A stretch of 64,000 bases of DNA, taken from NCBI RefSeq assembly GCF_009936235.1, contig NZ_AP022314.1, positions 868,001-932,000 of the forward strand. The letters run 5' to 3'. The position numbers were made by a program, and so were the translations under genes. This document shows positions 1 through 8,838 of this stretch, piece by piece. Numbering within the stretch: the stretch's first letter is position 1; each line of letters starts with the position of its first letter. This DNA is from Mycobacterium xenopi (GTDB lineage Bacteria > Actinomycetota > Actinomycetes > Mycobacteriales > Mycobacteriaceae). The notes beneath the pieces are model-generated. The model had not been told where the DNA came from. It searched no databases and was given only the letters and a program-made list of their open reading frames with translations.

Positions 1-390
1 GACCCCCGAGCAGTGGTGTGGCTGCTGGTGCGGCCGCTCGCCGACAGCATCAGGGCTGGGGAGATGTTCGTGCCGTTTTTGGCCCGGCTCGCCGAGGATC
101 CGCGAGCCCGCAGTGACTACTGGCCGGATCACCTCGACGATGATTGGACGCAGGAGAAACTGGAGGAGTTGGTCGAGGCTGCGCTGCAGGACTTGCCCGA
201 CCGGATCCGGCGAGGACGCACCTTCCAGCTCTACATCGGCATTGTCAACGTGTTGGGCCAATCCGCGCGGTCGGGCCAAGAAATCAGCGAAGCACAGCTG
301 CACAACTACGTCGACGGGTGGGTAGGCATGCTCACCGCGCCGGTATCCTACGAGACCCGTGCCCTGCTCACCCAACCACGCGGCAGCTAA
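1..390 (+). CDS. TetR-family regulator, C-terminal part (cut by window edge)
   Basis: The reading frame is open from base 1, so the start and the DNA-binding helix-turn-helix lie outside the window. What remains (about 129 residues) is mostly helical, with a run of acidic and hydrophobic residues typical of the ligand-binding and dimerisation domain of TetR regulators; it ends in TAA. It converges on the CoA-transferase gene 3 bases away. Because only the variable C-terminal domain is visible, the family call rests on general character rather than a motif, and the ligand cannot be guessed. Confidence 0.5.
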   Translation, partial: DPRAVVWLLVRPLADSIRAGEMFVPFLARLAEDPRARSDYWPDHLDDDWTQEKLEELVEAALQDLPDRIRRGRTFQLYIGIVNVLGQSARSGQEISEAQLHNYVDGWVGMLTAPVSYETRALLTQPRGS

Positions 391-393
391 CGG

Positions 394-2853
394 CTAACCG
401 CCGCCGATGATGCGGCGCGACCTTAGGTCAGCGATGCGGTCGTCATCGAGACCGATCTCGCGCAGCACTGCGTCGGTGTGCTGGCCGATCATGCACCCGG
501 CGTCAGCCTTCGTGCGCGACCGCGAGAACCGGTATAGCGGCGCCAGCCGTCGATGGCGGTCGAAAATCGGGCTGACCGCTTCCACCGAGTAGCCCGCTTC
601 GAAGTAGAGGTCGGTCTGCAGCTCAAGCTCTGGATTGCGTTCCACCACTTCGACACAGCCGATGTCGTGCGACGTCAGCTCGTGCTCCCACTCCAGCTTG
701 GACTTGCTGGCAAACACCGGGGTCAAGGCATCGACCAGGGCGGCGTCGTTAGCTGCCCGTGAGGCAGCCGTGGCGAATCTTTCGTCAGCGTCCAGGTCGA
801 CATACGCCGACATGGCCTTGGCGAACGCCGGCCATTCATGGGGGAGCGGAGCGGCCAGGAAGATCCAGCCGTCGGCGGCGCGGTACATCCGGTAGAGCGC
901 ATTGACGCCGTAAAACTCCTCATCGGCCATCTCGTCATTCCGACGACTGGCGTAGCTAATGTTGTACCCGATCAGTGCCTGCAGTGACGTGCCCAGCATC
1001 GTGGTGACCATATTCGAGAGTTCCAGTCCGCGTCGCTTCGCATACAGCCCGACCAGCAACGCCGAGGCGACGCCCAGCGCCGCGATCCCGTCAGCCTGTA
1101 CGGCAGGGGCCGCACTTCCGGCGAATAATGCCGCTGCCTTGCGGTGCATGTCGTCGAGGTCTGTCGGCGGCTGCGCAGCGTCGCGGCTGTCCAACACCGC
1201 TAGGCCTGATGCTGCTCCGATAGAGGGCGCGTAGGCCGCTCGATGCGCGTACGGGCCATCGATGCCGTAACCCGGGGCGCTGACGAATACCAGGTCGGGG
1301 TTGACGCCCTTGAGCGTCGCCTCATCGATTTTGGCCCGCGTAGCCGCTTGGCCGCGGAAGCACTGCAAGACAGCGTCGACGTGTTTGGCCAGCTCATATA
1401 CCAGCTCAAGACCCTCGGGTTTGGTGAAATCGATAGCCACGCTTTCCTTGCCCTGCAGTACTTTTGCCCCACCGGCTTCCGGGAATGCGACGAGGGCTCG
1501 GATGTTGTCGCCGTCGAGCGGCTCGACCTTGATCACTCGGGCGCCGAGATCGGTGAGCAGTGTGGCGCCGTAGGGTCCGGCGAACATGCTGCCGAATTCC
1601 AGGATGGTCACACCGTGCAGCGGTAGATCGTTCGGTCCGCCATCGGATGTGACCGTCACCGCCGGGAAGGCGACTGCGTCCGATATCAGCTCGGCGTTGT
1701 GCTCGCCGAGCCGTGGTGCCGGCCGCAACCTCGTCAGTGGTTTGCCGTCAATGTGGATCAGCGTCGACGGCTGGCGCACCGGTCCCAGGTCCGGGTCGAT
1801 CACCGTCACCGCTCGGCCCTCGTGACGTACTTGCGGATGATCCAGTGACGCCTGAGGGCTGCGGAAAAGCTCACCGCTGAGGTCGTGGTTTGCGGCGAAA
1901 GCCTGCTCCCACACGGCAAGCGTGCGCGTGTGTACGCGTTGCAGCATCAGATCCCACCACTCGGTGCGCAGTTCAGCGCTGGGCAGCATCGGGAAACCCT
2001 GCCACTTCGGATCGGCCAATTCTGTCATCAAGTCCAGTTCGTTCAACCAGGCCTGCATCAATCGCGGCGAGACCTGGGCAAACTGGAGCCAGTGCCCATC
2101 CTTTGTCGGCGCAGTCAAAAGGGCGTAAATCAGAAATGCCTGGGGGCGACCTTGGTCGTCGAACGGCGTGTCCATCGGTTCGAAGGCGTTCGGGTAGCGC
2201 TGCAACACCATCTCGTAGAACCAGTTGTAGGGGTCCATCGCGCCCATTCCGGTGACCAGGTTGGACTCCACAAACTGGCCACGGCCGCTCGAGCCGCGTT
2301 CGATGAGCGCCGCGAGAATGCCCTGCACGGCAGCCTGCGCGGCGCCCCAGGACGCATAGGGCACCGAAACGTAGACGGGTCCGGGCCTGCGCGTGACTGT
2401 CCGCTTTTCGTGCATCACCCCGGTTTTGGCCATGATCAGGGCTTCCCAGCCCTTGTAGTTGCGCCACGGGCCGGTCGAGCCCCAGCCGGTGATGTTCGCG
2501 ACCACTAACCGCGGGTAACGTTTGCCAAGCAGGTCCGGAGTCAGGCCGATTCGTTCAGTGGCCGCTGGGCGCAGGGTGCTGACCGCGACGTCGGCTCGGA
2601 ACATCAGGTCCCGAAGTCGGTCCAGATCCGCGTGATCGTGCAGATCGAGTATGACGCTGCGTTTGCCGCGTAGCAGCGCCGGCCATCCTGCCAGTCGGCG
2701 AATCGGGCTGCCGTCGGGTGGTTCCACCATGATTACGTTGGCTCCGCAGTCGGCAAGAAACTGCGTGGCTTGCGCCCCGGGGAGGGTGGTCGACAGGTCC
2801 ACCACGACAAGGTCGGCGAGTGGGCCTTCAGAAGTCGAGTTGGTCGCCGCCAT
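394..2853 (-). CDS. Double-length CaiB/BaiF family III CoA-transferase
   Basis: This 819-residue protein consists of two tandem CaiB/BaiF modules. The first begins near residue 12 (LADLVVVDLSTTLPGAQATQ) and the second near residue 412 (LHGVTILEFGSMFAGPYGAT); each has the N-terminal Rossmann-like start and the VEP motif of the family. Such enzymes move CoA between carboxylic acids, usually to activate a substrate without ATP. Most family members are single-module homodimers of about 400 residues, so this fusion would supply both halves of the interlocked dimer. Where the family has V-D-V-S with the catalytic Asp, I read Glu in both halves (GQFVES and GLELSN), which could change chemistry. It is monocistronic and divergent from the SDR at 3101. 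Confidence 0.88.
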   Translation of the reverse strand: MAATNSTSEGPLADLVVVDLSTTLPGAQATQFLADCGANVIMVEPPDGSPIRRLAGWPALLRGKRSVILDLHDHADLDRLRDLMFRADVAVSTLRPAATERIGLTPDLLGKRYPRLVVANITGWGSTGPWRNYKGWEALIMAKTGVMHEKRTVTRRPGPVYVSVPYASWGAAQAAVQGILAALIERGSSGRGQFVESNLVTGMGAMDPYNWFYEMVLQRYPNAFEPMDTPFDDQGRPQAFLIYALLTAPTKDGHWLQFAQVSPRLMQAWLNELDLMTELADPKWQGFPMLPSAELRTEWWDLMLQRVHTRTLAVWEQAFAANHDLSGELFRSPQASLDHPQVRHEGRAVTVIDPDLGPVRQPSTLIHIDGKPLTRLRPAPRLGEHNAELISDAVAFPAVTVTSDGGPNDLPLHGVTILEFGSMFAGPYGATLLTDLGARVIKVEPLDGDNIRALVAFPEAGGAKVLQGKESVAIDFTKPEGLELVYELAKHVDAVLQCFRGQAATRAKIDEATLKGVNPDLVFVSAPGYGIDGPYAHRAAYAPSIGAASGLAVLDSRDAAQPPTDLDDMHRKAAALFAGSAAPAVQADGIAALGVASALLVGLYAKRRGLELSNMVTTMLGTSLQALIGYNISYASRRNDEMADEEFYGVNALYRMYRAADGWIFLAAPLPHEWPAFAKAMSAYVDLDADERFATAASRAANDAALVDALTPVFASKSKLEWEHELTSHDIGCVEVVERNPELELQTDLYFEAGYSVEAVSPIFDRHRRLAPLYRFSRSRTKADAGCMIGQHTDAVLREIGLDDDRIADLRSRRIIGGG

Positions 2854-3100
2854 GATCGCTCCTTGGAGAAACCCGCGTGATGTGGACCGGCTGGTGTGAC
2901 GCCTGCTACGCCAGCTTGGCAGGGCACAAGATTAATGTCAATCCATTATTTAGTGAGCGCGACGTCGATCATCGTTGTCCCGTCCTCTGGCGCTCTCTGC
3001 CGTTACCGATGGGTGTCTAGATTGACGCTTTAGCCCAAAATCAATCATCAAAACAGTTAAATAATCTTGGGGTCTCGTAGGTGCGTGCTACCGAGGTGGC

Positions 3101-3862
3101 ATGGACACGATGTTGGAAGGCCGCACGGCCTTGATCACAGGCGGTGGCAGCGGCATCGGCCGGGGAACCGGCCTGGCGCTGGCCGATCGCGGCGCGGCAG
3201 TTGCGGTGCTCGGGCGATCGTTGGCGCAATGCGAGCAGACCGCAGATGAAATCGAAAAGCGCAGTGGTGCAGCGATCGCCGTTCGATGCGATGTGCGTAA
3301 GCCTGAAGACATCCAGCGGGGGGTTGCCGCGGTCACCGATGCCTGGGGGCGCCTCGATATTATGGTTCACGCCGCTCAGAGTTTCAACTACGGCGCGATA
3401 CGAAAGCTTTGCTCTGCAGATCTCGACGAGTCCTGGCGCACTGGCCCGATGGCTGCATTCCTGCTCATGCAAGCGGCACTACCGGCGCTGCGGTCGTCGA
3501 AGGGCCTGATCGTCAATGTGGCCTCCGGGGTGGGCATCACGGCGCCGCCGGCGATGGCCGCCTACGCGATGGCCAAAGAAGCTATGCGCGCTCTTACCCG
3601 GGTGGCCGCCGTCGATTTGGGACCATCCGGAATACGGGCGGTGGTATTGTGTCCCTTCGCTGCGACGCCGGGTCTCGACAATTTTGAGAATGAGCTCGGG
3701 CTGTCTCGTGAGAGCGATCTGATCCCGCACATACCGCTGCGTCGGCTCGGCGTTCCCGAAAAAGACGTCGGCCGCGTCGTCGCGTTCCTCGCATCCGATG
3801 ACGGCAGCTACATCACCGGCACCACTTTGATGGTTGACGGCGGCTACACCTACCTGCGTTGA
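3101..3862 (+). CDS. SDR family oxidoreductase
   Basis: A 253-residue classical short-chain dehydrogenase/reductase. The NAD(P) motif TGGGSGIGRGTG lies near residue 13, and a catalytic Ser (NVASGVG) and Tyr-x3-Lys (YAMAK) are present, followed by a C-terminal GxxLMVDGGYT. It probably oxidises a hydroxyacyl-CoA or alcohol intermediate. It is followed by 16 bases and then an LLM oxidoreductase on the same strand, suggesting an operon. The ATG start matches the usual SDR N-terminus (MLEGRTALITGG). Confidence 0.85.
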   Translation: MDTMLEGRTALITGGGSGIGRGTGLALADRGAAVAVLGRSLAQCEQTADEIEKRSGAAIAVRCDVRKPEDIQRGVAAVTDAWGRLDIMVHAAQSFNYGAIRKLCSADLDESWRTGPMAAFLLMQAALPALRSSKGLIVNVASGVGITAPPAMAAYAMAKEAMRALTRVAAVDLGPSGIRAVVLCPFAATPGLDNFENELGLSRESDLIPHIPLRRLGVPEKDVGRVVAFLASDDGSYITGTTLMVDGGYTYLR

Positions 3863-3878
3863 GAGGCGGTATCGACAA

Positions 3879-4760
3879 ATGAAATGGGGAATCGTCTTCT
3901 CCAGTACCGGCTTTCCCAATCCTGACAGTGCAGTTGCACTGGCGCAGGCCGCCGAGCAGGCTGGCTTCGAGTCGTTGTGGGCACCTGAACACGTGATCAT
4001 GTCCAAACACCCGGATGCCACGCCTTACCGAGGCTCGCCAGACGGTAGCATGGTCAGGCTGAGCCGCCGTGGTGGCATTCCCGACCCGCTCATCTGGTTC
4101 GCCTACGTGGCCGCGACCACCAGCCGGATCCGGTTAGGCACCGGGGTGCTGATTCTGCCGGAGCATCAACCAGTCGTATTGGCCAAGTCGGCCGCGACGC
4201 TAGATCACCTTTCGGGTGGGCGGGTGTTGCTCGGTGTCGGCGTCGGTGACCTGCCGGAGGAATACCAGGCGGTCGGCATGAACTTCGCCGACCGGGGACG
4301 TCGGATGGATGAGTACATCGACGCGATGCGACGGCTGTGGCGTGAGGACACCGCCTCGTTTCACGGTCGCTACGTCCACTTCGAGCAGGTCGAATGCCGA
4401 CCGTGGCCAGTGCGGCGATCGATCCCACTGGTGATTGGCGGCGCATCGGATGCGGCGATCCGGCGCGCGGCCACCCGCGGTGACGGCTACTTTCCGTTCA
4501 TTTTCCCGGGTCACGACCCGTTAGTCGAGCTGCCCCAGCTGCTGGATCGCGTGCGTAGCGAGACCCAGGCTGTTGGTCGCGATCCGTCCGCGATGGAATT
4601 CACCGCTGGCGGAGCGCGCACGGTCGAAGAGGCAAAGGTCTATGCGGACTTCGGCATCCACCGGCTCACCGTCGCGATTCGCTCCCACACGATCGCCGAC
4701 ATGCGTGACGAGGTGGCTCGGCTCGGCGACGAGTTGGTCTCCAGGACAATCGATTTGTGA
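3879..4760 (+). CDS. LLM-class (F420-dependent type) oxidoreductase
   Basis: A 293-residue luciferase-like monooxygenase-fold protein starting MKWGIVFSSTGFPNP. A longer open frame runs upstream to 3834 but would overlap the SDR; the ATG at 3879 gives the normal family N-terminus. The pattern AAEQAGFESLWAPEH, RIRLGTGVLILPEH and LDHLSGGRVLLGVGVG is characteristic of mycobacterial F420-dependent LLM proteins, which carry out hydride-transfer redox or flavin-type monooxygenation. The substrate is unknown; the context suggests a step on a cyclic or branched acyl substrate. Confidence 0.85.
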   Translation: MKWGIVFSSTGFPNPDSAVALAQAAEQAGFESLWAPEHVIMSKHPDATPYRGSPDGSMVRLSRRGGIPDPLIWFAYVAATTSRIRLGTGVLILPEHQPVVLAKSAATLDHLSGGRVLLGVGVGDLPEEYQAVGMNFADRGRRMDEYIDAMRRLWREDTASFHGRYVHFEQVECRPWPVRRSIPLVIGGASDAAIRRAATRGDGYFPFIFPGHDPLVELPQLLDRVRSETQAVGRDPSAMEFTAGGARTVEEAKVYADFGIHRLTVAIRSHTIADMRDEVARLGDELVSRTIDL

Positions 4761-4801
4761 CCAGTGGTCGTTTGGTACACCTTGCCAGGAGGGGCAATAC
4801 G

Positions 4802-5257
4802 ATGGACTGTTCTCGGCTGCGGCTCACCGATGAGGAGCGACGGCTGCTGCTGCAGACGCAAACCGAGTGCACACTCGCCTGGCTGAATTGATACGGCTGG
4901 CCGGTGGCCGCCGTTCAGAGCTTCGTATGGCACGACGACGCGTTTTGGGTCACGTCGTTTCGTGATCGGCCCCGGGTTTCATTGCTAATGCGTGAGCCAC
5001 GAAGTGCGGTCACGGTATCTAGTGCCGGCACCCCGTGGGAGCCGGAGCAGATGGTCAGTGCGCGAACACTGGCGACGGTGCACGATGACCTGCTGACCGC
5101 TGGATGGTTCTATCGGGCGTTTTGTCGGCAGGTCACCGCGGACGAGGAAACGGCACAGGCAATGGTTAGGATGTTGGCGGCACAAGACCGGGTAATCATC
5201 GAATTGCGGCCGCAGTTGTGGAACACATTCTGTGGCAGCCGAATCCGCAGTCGGTGA
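4802..5257 (+). pseudogene. PPOX-type (pyridoxamine 5'-phosphate oxidase fold) protein with in-frame stop
   Basis: The frame from ATG 4802 reads MDCSRLRLTDEERRLLLQTQ and continues to W-L-N, then a TGA at 4889-4891, then in the same frame YGWPVAAVQSFVWHDDAFWV. Family members usually have N-R/x-D-G-W-P at this spot, so a CGA-to-TGA change at an Arg codon is the simplest explanation. After the stop the frame stays open for 120 codons. The tail after the last helix looks short and atypical for the family, so a second lesion near the 3' end is possible. Homologues bind FMN or F420. Probably inactive. Confidence 0.6.
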
Positions 5258-5275
5258 CTACGGTACGCCGCCTCG

Positions 5276-6217
5276 TCAGCTGACGTTGGCGGGTTGTTGA
5301 TCTCGACGCGTCCGAATGACGGTGTCGCTGAAGGCGGTGAGGTACTCGGCGGCGGCACCCACCGAGGAGGCGTCGACATGCACGATCGACCACGTCGCAC
5401 CAAGGTCGGCAAATTCGTCGAGGCGCTCCAATGAGCGTGTTACCGAGTGATGCGCATCGAAGTTGATGACAGGGACATCGATCTGGACGTCGACGCTGGC
5501 CGGATCGCGGCCCGCACTGGACAGGTCGGCGTGCAGCTCCTCGACGGCGCGGCCGAACTTCGCCGGGCTGTCAATGACGGCGGTGCGAATTGAGGACGCC
5601 ATCGACGGTGGCGCGATGACAGGGCACCAGCCTTGGCCGTAACGCACCACTCGCCGACGGGCCGCCTTGCCGTTACCGCCGATCCAGATAGGCGGATGCG
5701 GGTGTTGCACCGGACGGGTAAGCCACATCGGACCAGTCGCGGCGAAATCTTCTCCGATGACCGGCTGGTCAGGTTGAGTCCAGATCCGCACGAGAGCGTC
5801 CAGTCCGCTATCTAGCAAAAAGGCGCGTTGATCGAAAGCCACTCCGAGTGCCGAAAACTCCGATCGTAGGTAGCCCGCGCCAACCCCGGCGATCAGCCGA
5901 CCACCGGACAGGATGTCCAGACTGGTCAAGGTCTTCGCTGCCAGATACGGGTTGCGGAACGGAAGCACGTACAGGTTCGTCATGACACGGATGCGCGTAG
6001 TGACCGCGGCGATGTAGCTCAAGGCGAGCGCCGGCTCGAAGGTGTCATGGCCGCCGGAGCATCGCCACTTCATCGAGGGAGCCGGATGATCGCTGAACGC
6101 GATGGCGTCAAAACCCGATTCCTCGGCTTGAACCGCCAGTCGCGTGATCACGTCCGGCGCCAGGAATGCCGGCGCAGCATCCGGGATCTCACTGGGGTAC
6201 TCGAGCGTGAACTTCAC
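5276..6217 (-). CDS. LLM-class F420-dependent oxidoreductase
   Basis: A 313-residue luciferase-fold protein. Visible motifs are the N-terminal MKFTLEYPSEIPDAAP, AEESGFDAIAFSDHPAPS, TRIRVMTNLYVLPFRNP and LDILSGGRLIAGVGAGYL. It differs clearly from the LLM protein at 3879, so it is a second, separate enzyme. Its ATG overlaps the stop of the upstream mycofactocin-type SDR by four bases (ATGA), which implies translational coupling and a shared pathway. Confidence 0.86.
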   Translation of the reverse strand: MKFTLEYPSEIPDAAPAFLAPDVITRLAVQAEESGFDAIAFSDHPAPSMKWRCSGGHDTFEPALALSYIAAVTTRIRVMTNLYVLPFRNPYLAAKTLTSLDILSGGRLIAGVGAGYLRSEFSALGVAFDQRAFLLDSGLDALVRIWTQPDQPVIGEDFAATGPMWLTRPVQHPHPPIWIGGNGKAARRRVVRYGQGWCPVIAPPSMASSIRTAVIDSPAKFGRAVEELHADLSSAGRDPASVDVQIDVPVINFDAHHSVTRSLERLDEFADLGATWSIVHVDASSVGAAAEYLTAFSDTVIRTRRDQQPANVS

Positions 6218-7041
6218 CGGCGGATGTCCATGCCGGCGTCGACCTTGAGCACGCTTCCTGTGAAGCTGCGCCCATACTCAGAGATCAAGAACAAAATCGC
6301 GTTTGACACATCCTTGGGGTCGATCATCGGGAAATCGGGTAGCGCGGTCTGCATCGCGTTCACTAGGTGCGGGGTTTGCTCGATCACCTTGAACAGTGCC
6401 GGGTTTTCGGTTATCATCGGCGTCGCACAATTGGTCGGCGCGACCCCGTTGACCCGGATCCGTTCTGGTGCCAAGAAATTGGCATAGGACCGCACCAGCC
6501 CGGTGATCGCAAGCTTTGACATGTTGTAGGCGTCGGTGCCGCCCCGGCCGTCGGTCAGGTCAAGCAATGCCGCCATGGAGCTTGTCGCGACGAGGTTTCC
6601 GCCCTGCCCGCGTTCCCTGAGGTGCGGGATCGCGACTTGGAAGGTGTTCCATACGCCGATCAGCATGATGTCGACACCGAGCCGCAGGGCTTCGGATGCG
6701 TCACGCTCGTCGGGATTAGTCAGGATGACTCCGGCATTGGCAATTACCGTGTCGATATGGCCGAACTGGCGCACCCCCGCGTCGAACGCGGCCCGCAACG
6801 CAGGCAGATCGCGTACGTCGGCCTTGCGAATCACCATGCCCCGGCCGGTCTTCTCGACCAGACGTGCGGTCTCCTCAAGATCCTCCATCGTCCCGAGTTG
6901 GTAGGGCACCAGGTCAAGGTCTTCGCAGATGTCGACGCCGACGATGTCGGCACCTTCTTCGGCGAAGGTCACCGCATGGGATCTGCCTTGCCCGCGCGCG
7001 GCGCCGGTGATAAACACAACGCGACCATCCAACAAGCCCAT
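6214..7041 (-). CDS. Mycofactocin-coupled SDR family oxidoreductase
   Basis: A 275-residue SDR starting MGLLDGRVVFITGAARGQGR; the longer upstream frame (to 7332) lacks family sequence and crosses the divergent promoter. A GGAGAGGAAT Shine-Dalgarno precedes the chosen ATG. The insertion DICEDLDLVPYQLGTMEDL after strand beta-2 is the hallmark of SDRs that keep a tightly bound NAD and need mycofactocin as electron acceptor. The catalytic Tyr-Lys is in AYNMSK. Known relatives oxidise secondary or cyclic alcohols. Coupled to the LLM gene downstream and divergent from the hydratase at 7175. Confidence 0.88.
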   Translation of the reverse strand: MGLLDGRVVFITGAARGQGRSHAVTFAEEGADIVGVDICEDLDLVPYQLGTMEDLEETARLVEKTGRGMVIRKADVRDLPALRAAFDAGVRQFGHIDTVIANAGVILTNPDERDASEALRLGVDIMLIGVWNTFQVAIPHLRERGQGGNLVATSSMAALLDLTDGRGGTDAYNMSKLAITGLVRSYANFLAPERIRVNGVAPTNCATPMITENPALFKVIEQTPHLVNAMQTALPDFPMIDPKDVSNAILFLISEYGRSFTGSVLKVDAGMDIRR

Positions 7042-7086
7042 GGCCAATTCCTCTCCGTTGACGGTGCAGCTGGGTTGGTCGAATCC

Positions 7087-7100
7087 TACAACTAGTTTAA
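7087..7100. promoter_or_regulatory. KstR-like palindrome in the divergent promoter
   Basis: TACAACTAGTTTAA fits the published mycobacterial KstR operator pattern T-N2-AAC-N2-GTT-N2-A at every fixed position. It lies 46 bases from the SDR start (7041) and 75 bases from the hydratase start (7175), so it could control both. An overlapping longer repeat, AACTA-N6-TAGTT (7090-7105), is also present. One short match is weak evidence on its own. Confidence 0.35.
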
Positions 7101-7174
7101 TAGTTAGCAAGGTGAACCAGACGCATAGCGGATGCGGCCGAGAGTCACGAACCAGCAACACACAGGGAGTACAC

Positions 7175-8005
7175 ATGGCGCAATCCCGCGACGGCAGCAA
7201 TCCTCGACCGCCTGACGGCGACTGGTTGGGCACGCCGTTTCTGACATTCACCCGGCAAGGCCCCTTCGCGATTTGCACGATTGATCGACCGCAGGCGCGA
7301 AACGCCTTCACCCCGGCAATGTATTTCGGCATTCGCTACGCGATCAGCAGGGTCAACGCTGACGAGGAACTTGCCGGTTTGCTGATCACCGGGACTGGCG
7401 ATGTGTTCGCCCCCGGCGGCGACTTGGGCCAGGGCGGTGCCGACGATTGGATGGATTTCGCATCCACCCTTTCCATGGATGTGACGCCTTTTGACACCTT
7501 GCGTACCTCGGCGAAGCCCGTGGTAGCCGCGGTTAACGGCCTATGCCAGGGTGGGGGACTGCAGGTTGCGCTGTGTAGCGACATGGCTGTCGTGAGCGAG
7601 CGCGCGACCTTCCGGGTGCCGGAACTTTTCCGCGGGATCGCCGACACGTACTACAGCCAGATGCTGGCCCGCATCATCGGCCCGGTCCGCACCCGTGACT
7701 TGATGTTCACCGGCCGGGTCCTGACCGCCCGGGAGGCACTCGACTGGGGGATGGTGGCACGCGTGGTTGCTCACCACGAGCTACTCGAAACCGCACGCGA
7801 TGTTCTCGCACAATGCTGTCGGACAGCGCCGGCCGCCAGGGCTTCCATCAAGGCGAGCCTGGACCACTATTTGGGATTGTTCGACCGCATCGGAATGCAC
7901 AGCAGCCTTACCGGTCCCGAGGCCCGGGAGGGCTTTCGCGCCTTCAAGGAGAAGCGTTCACCCGAATGGGTCCACCCCGACTTGAGGATCGACGGGCGGC
8001 TGTAG
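7175..8005 (+). CDS. Enoyl-CoA hydratase/isomerase (crotonase) family protein
   Basis: A 276-residue crotonase. Key features are FTRQGPFAICTIDRPQARNA at the N-terminus, the oxyanion-hole region VFAPGGDLGQGG and the loop AAVNGLCQGGGLQVALCSDM. The ATG at 7175 follows CACAGGGAG; the frame open further upstream has no family sequence. Crotonases hydrate, isomerise or hydrolyse enoyl-CoA thioesters. Sole gene in its transcript, convergent with the SDR at 8044. Confidence 0.86.
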   Translation: MAQSRDGSNPRPPDGDWLGTPFLTFTRQGPFAICTIDRPQARNAFTPAMYFGIRYAISRVNADEELAGLLITGTGDVFAPGGDLGQGGADDWMDFASTLSMDVTPFDTLRTSAKPVVAAVNGLCQGGGLQVALCSDMAVVSERATFRVPELFRGIADTYYSQMLARIIGPVRTRDLMFTGRVLTAREALDWGMVARVVAHHELLETARDVLAQCCRTAPAARASIKASLDHYLGLFDRIGMHSSLTGPEAREGFRAFKEKRSPEWVHPDLRIDGRL

Positions 8006-8043
8006 GCCTCGGGTGCTTCCGGCAGATTCTGGCACGGCCCAAC

Positions 8044-8823
8044 CTATTTGGGTGCGAACCGTTGGGCGCCGTCCAATCGCAGTACTTCACCGTTGACATA
8101 CCCGTTGGTGAGCAGGAACACCGCCGCATCCGCGAATTCGCTCGGTTCGCCGAGCCGACGGGGGAACGGAACATTAGCAGCGAATTGCTTGATGGCTTCG
8201 TCGCCCACCGACTCCATGATCGGCGTTTTCATGGTGCCGGGGGCGATGGTGTTGACGCGAATGCCGGCTGCGCTCAGATCGCGCGCCGCGGCAAGCGTAA
8301 GCCCGATGACGCCTGCTTTCGCCGCGGCGTAAGCGCTCTGGCCGATCTGGCCTTCGTAGCCCGCGATCGATGCGGTCAGCACGAGCGCACCGCGCTCACC
8401 ACCGTCGCGCGGCTCGGCTGCCGCCACCGCGGCCGCCACCAGCCGCGCCAGGTTATAGGTGCCGTTGAGGTAGAGGTCGATCGTCTTGGTGAATCCGCCG
8501 AAATCGGCTGGGGTGCCGTCGCGCTGGACGATGCGTTGCGCCACACCGAACCCGCCATGCGCGACAACGGCATACCGCAGCGTTCCAAGATCGTCAGCCA
8601 CCTCGATCGCGGCGCGGATGCTTTCCTCGTCGGTGACGTCCGTGTTGACGAACGTGGCTCGCTGGCCTAGCTCGTCGGCGAGCGCTTTGCCTTTGTCTTC
8701 CGCAACGTCGGCGATGACGACGCCGAGGCCCTCGGCGTGTAAGCGCCGTACGGTCGCCTCACCCAATCCACCCGCGCCGCCGCTGACGATTGCCGACGCG
8801 CCGTCGAATGCCGCCACTGTCAC
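8044..8823 (-). CDS. SDR oxidoreductase, 3-hydroxyacyl-CoA dehydrogenase type 2-like
   Basis: A 259-residue SDR. It has the cofactor motif SGGAGGLGEATVRRL, the acidic residue after beta-2 (VVIADVAED) expected for NAD specificity, and the catalytic TASIAGYEGQ...SAYAAAK. The acidic specificity region and overall spacing resemble HSD10/HADH2-like dehydrogenases that act on 3-hydroxyacyl-CoA. It ends the minus-strand run fed by the two acyl-CoA dehydrogenases, 15 bases downstream of the second, so beta-oxidation of the same substrate is likely. Confidence 0.85.
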   Translation of the reverse strand: MTVAAFDGASAIVSGGAGGLGEATVRRLHAEGLGVVIADVAEDKGKALADELGQRATFVNTDVTDEESIRAAIEVADDLGTLRYAVVAHGGFGVAQRIVQRDGTPADFGGFTKTIDLYLNGTYNLARLVAAAVAAAEPRDGGERGALVLTASIAGYEGQIGQSAYAAAKAGVIGLTLAAARDLSAAGIRVNTIAPGTMKTPIMESVGDEAIKQFAANVPFPRRLGEPSEFADAAVFLLTNGYVNGEVLRLDGAQRFAPK

Positions 8824-8838
8824 TTCTTCTCCTTACTG

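Noticed and set aside
1885..2508. Long open frame (207 aa) on the strand opposite the double CoA-transferase
   Set aside because: It lies wholly inside a convincing gene; long antisense frames are common in GC-rich DNA and it shows no family sequence or start signal.
3020..3046. GATTGA ... TCAATC inverted repeat upstream of the SDR at 3101
   Set aside because: Arms are only six bases with a 15-base spacer in AT-rich DNA; too weak to call as an operator.
4889..4891. Selenocysteine at the in-frame TGA of the PPOX-type gene
   Set aside because: Relatives have Arg rather than Cys at this position and no SECIS-like hairpin is evident directly after it.
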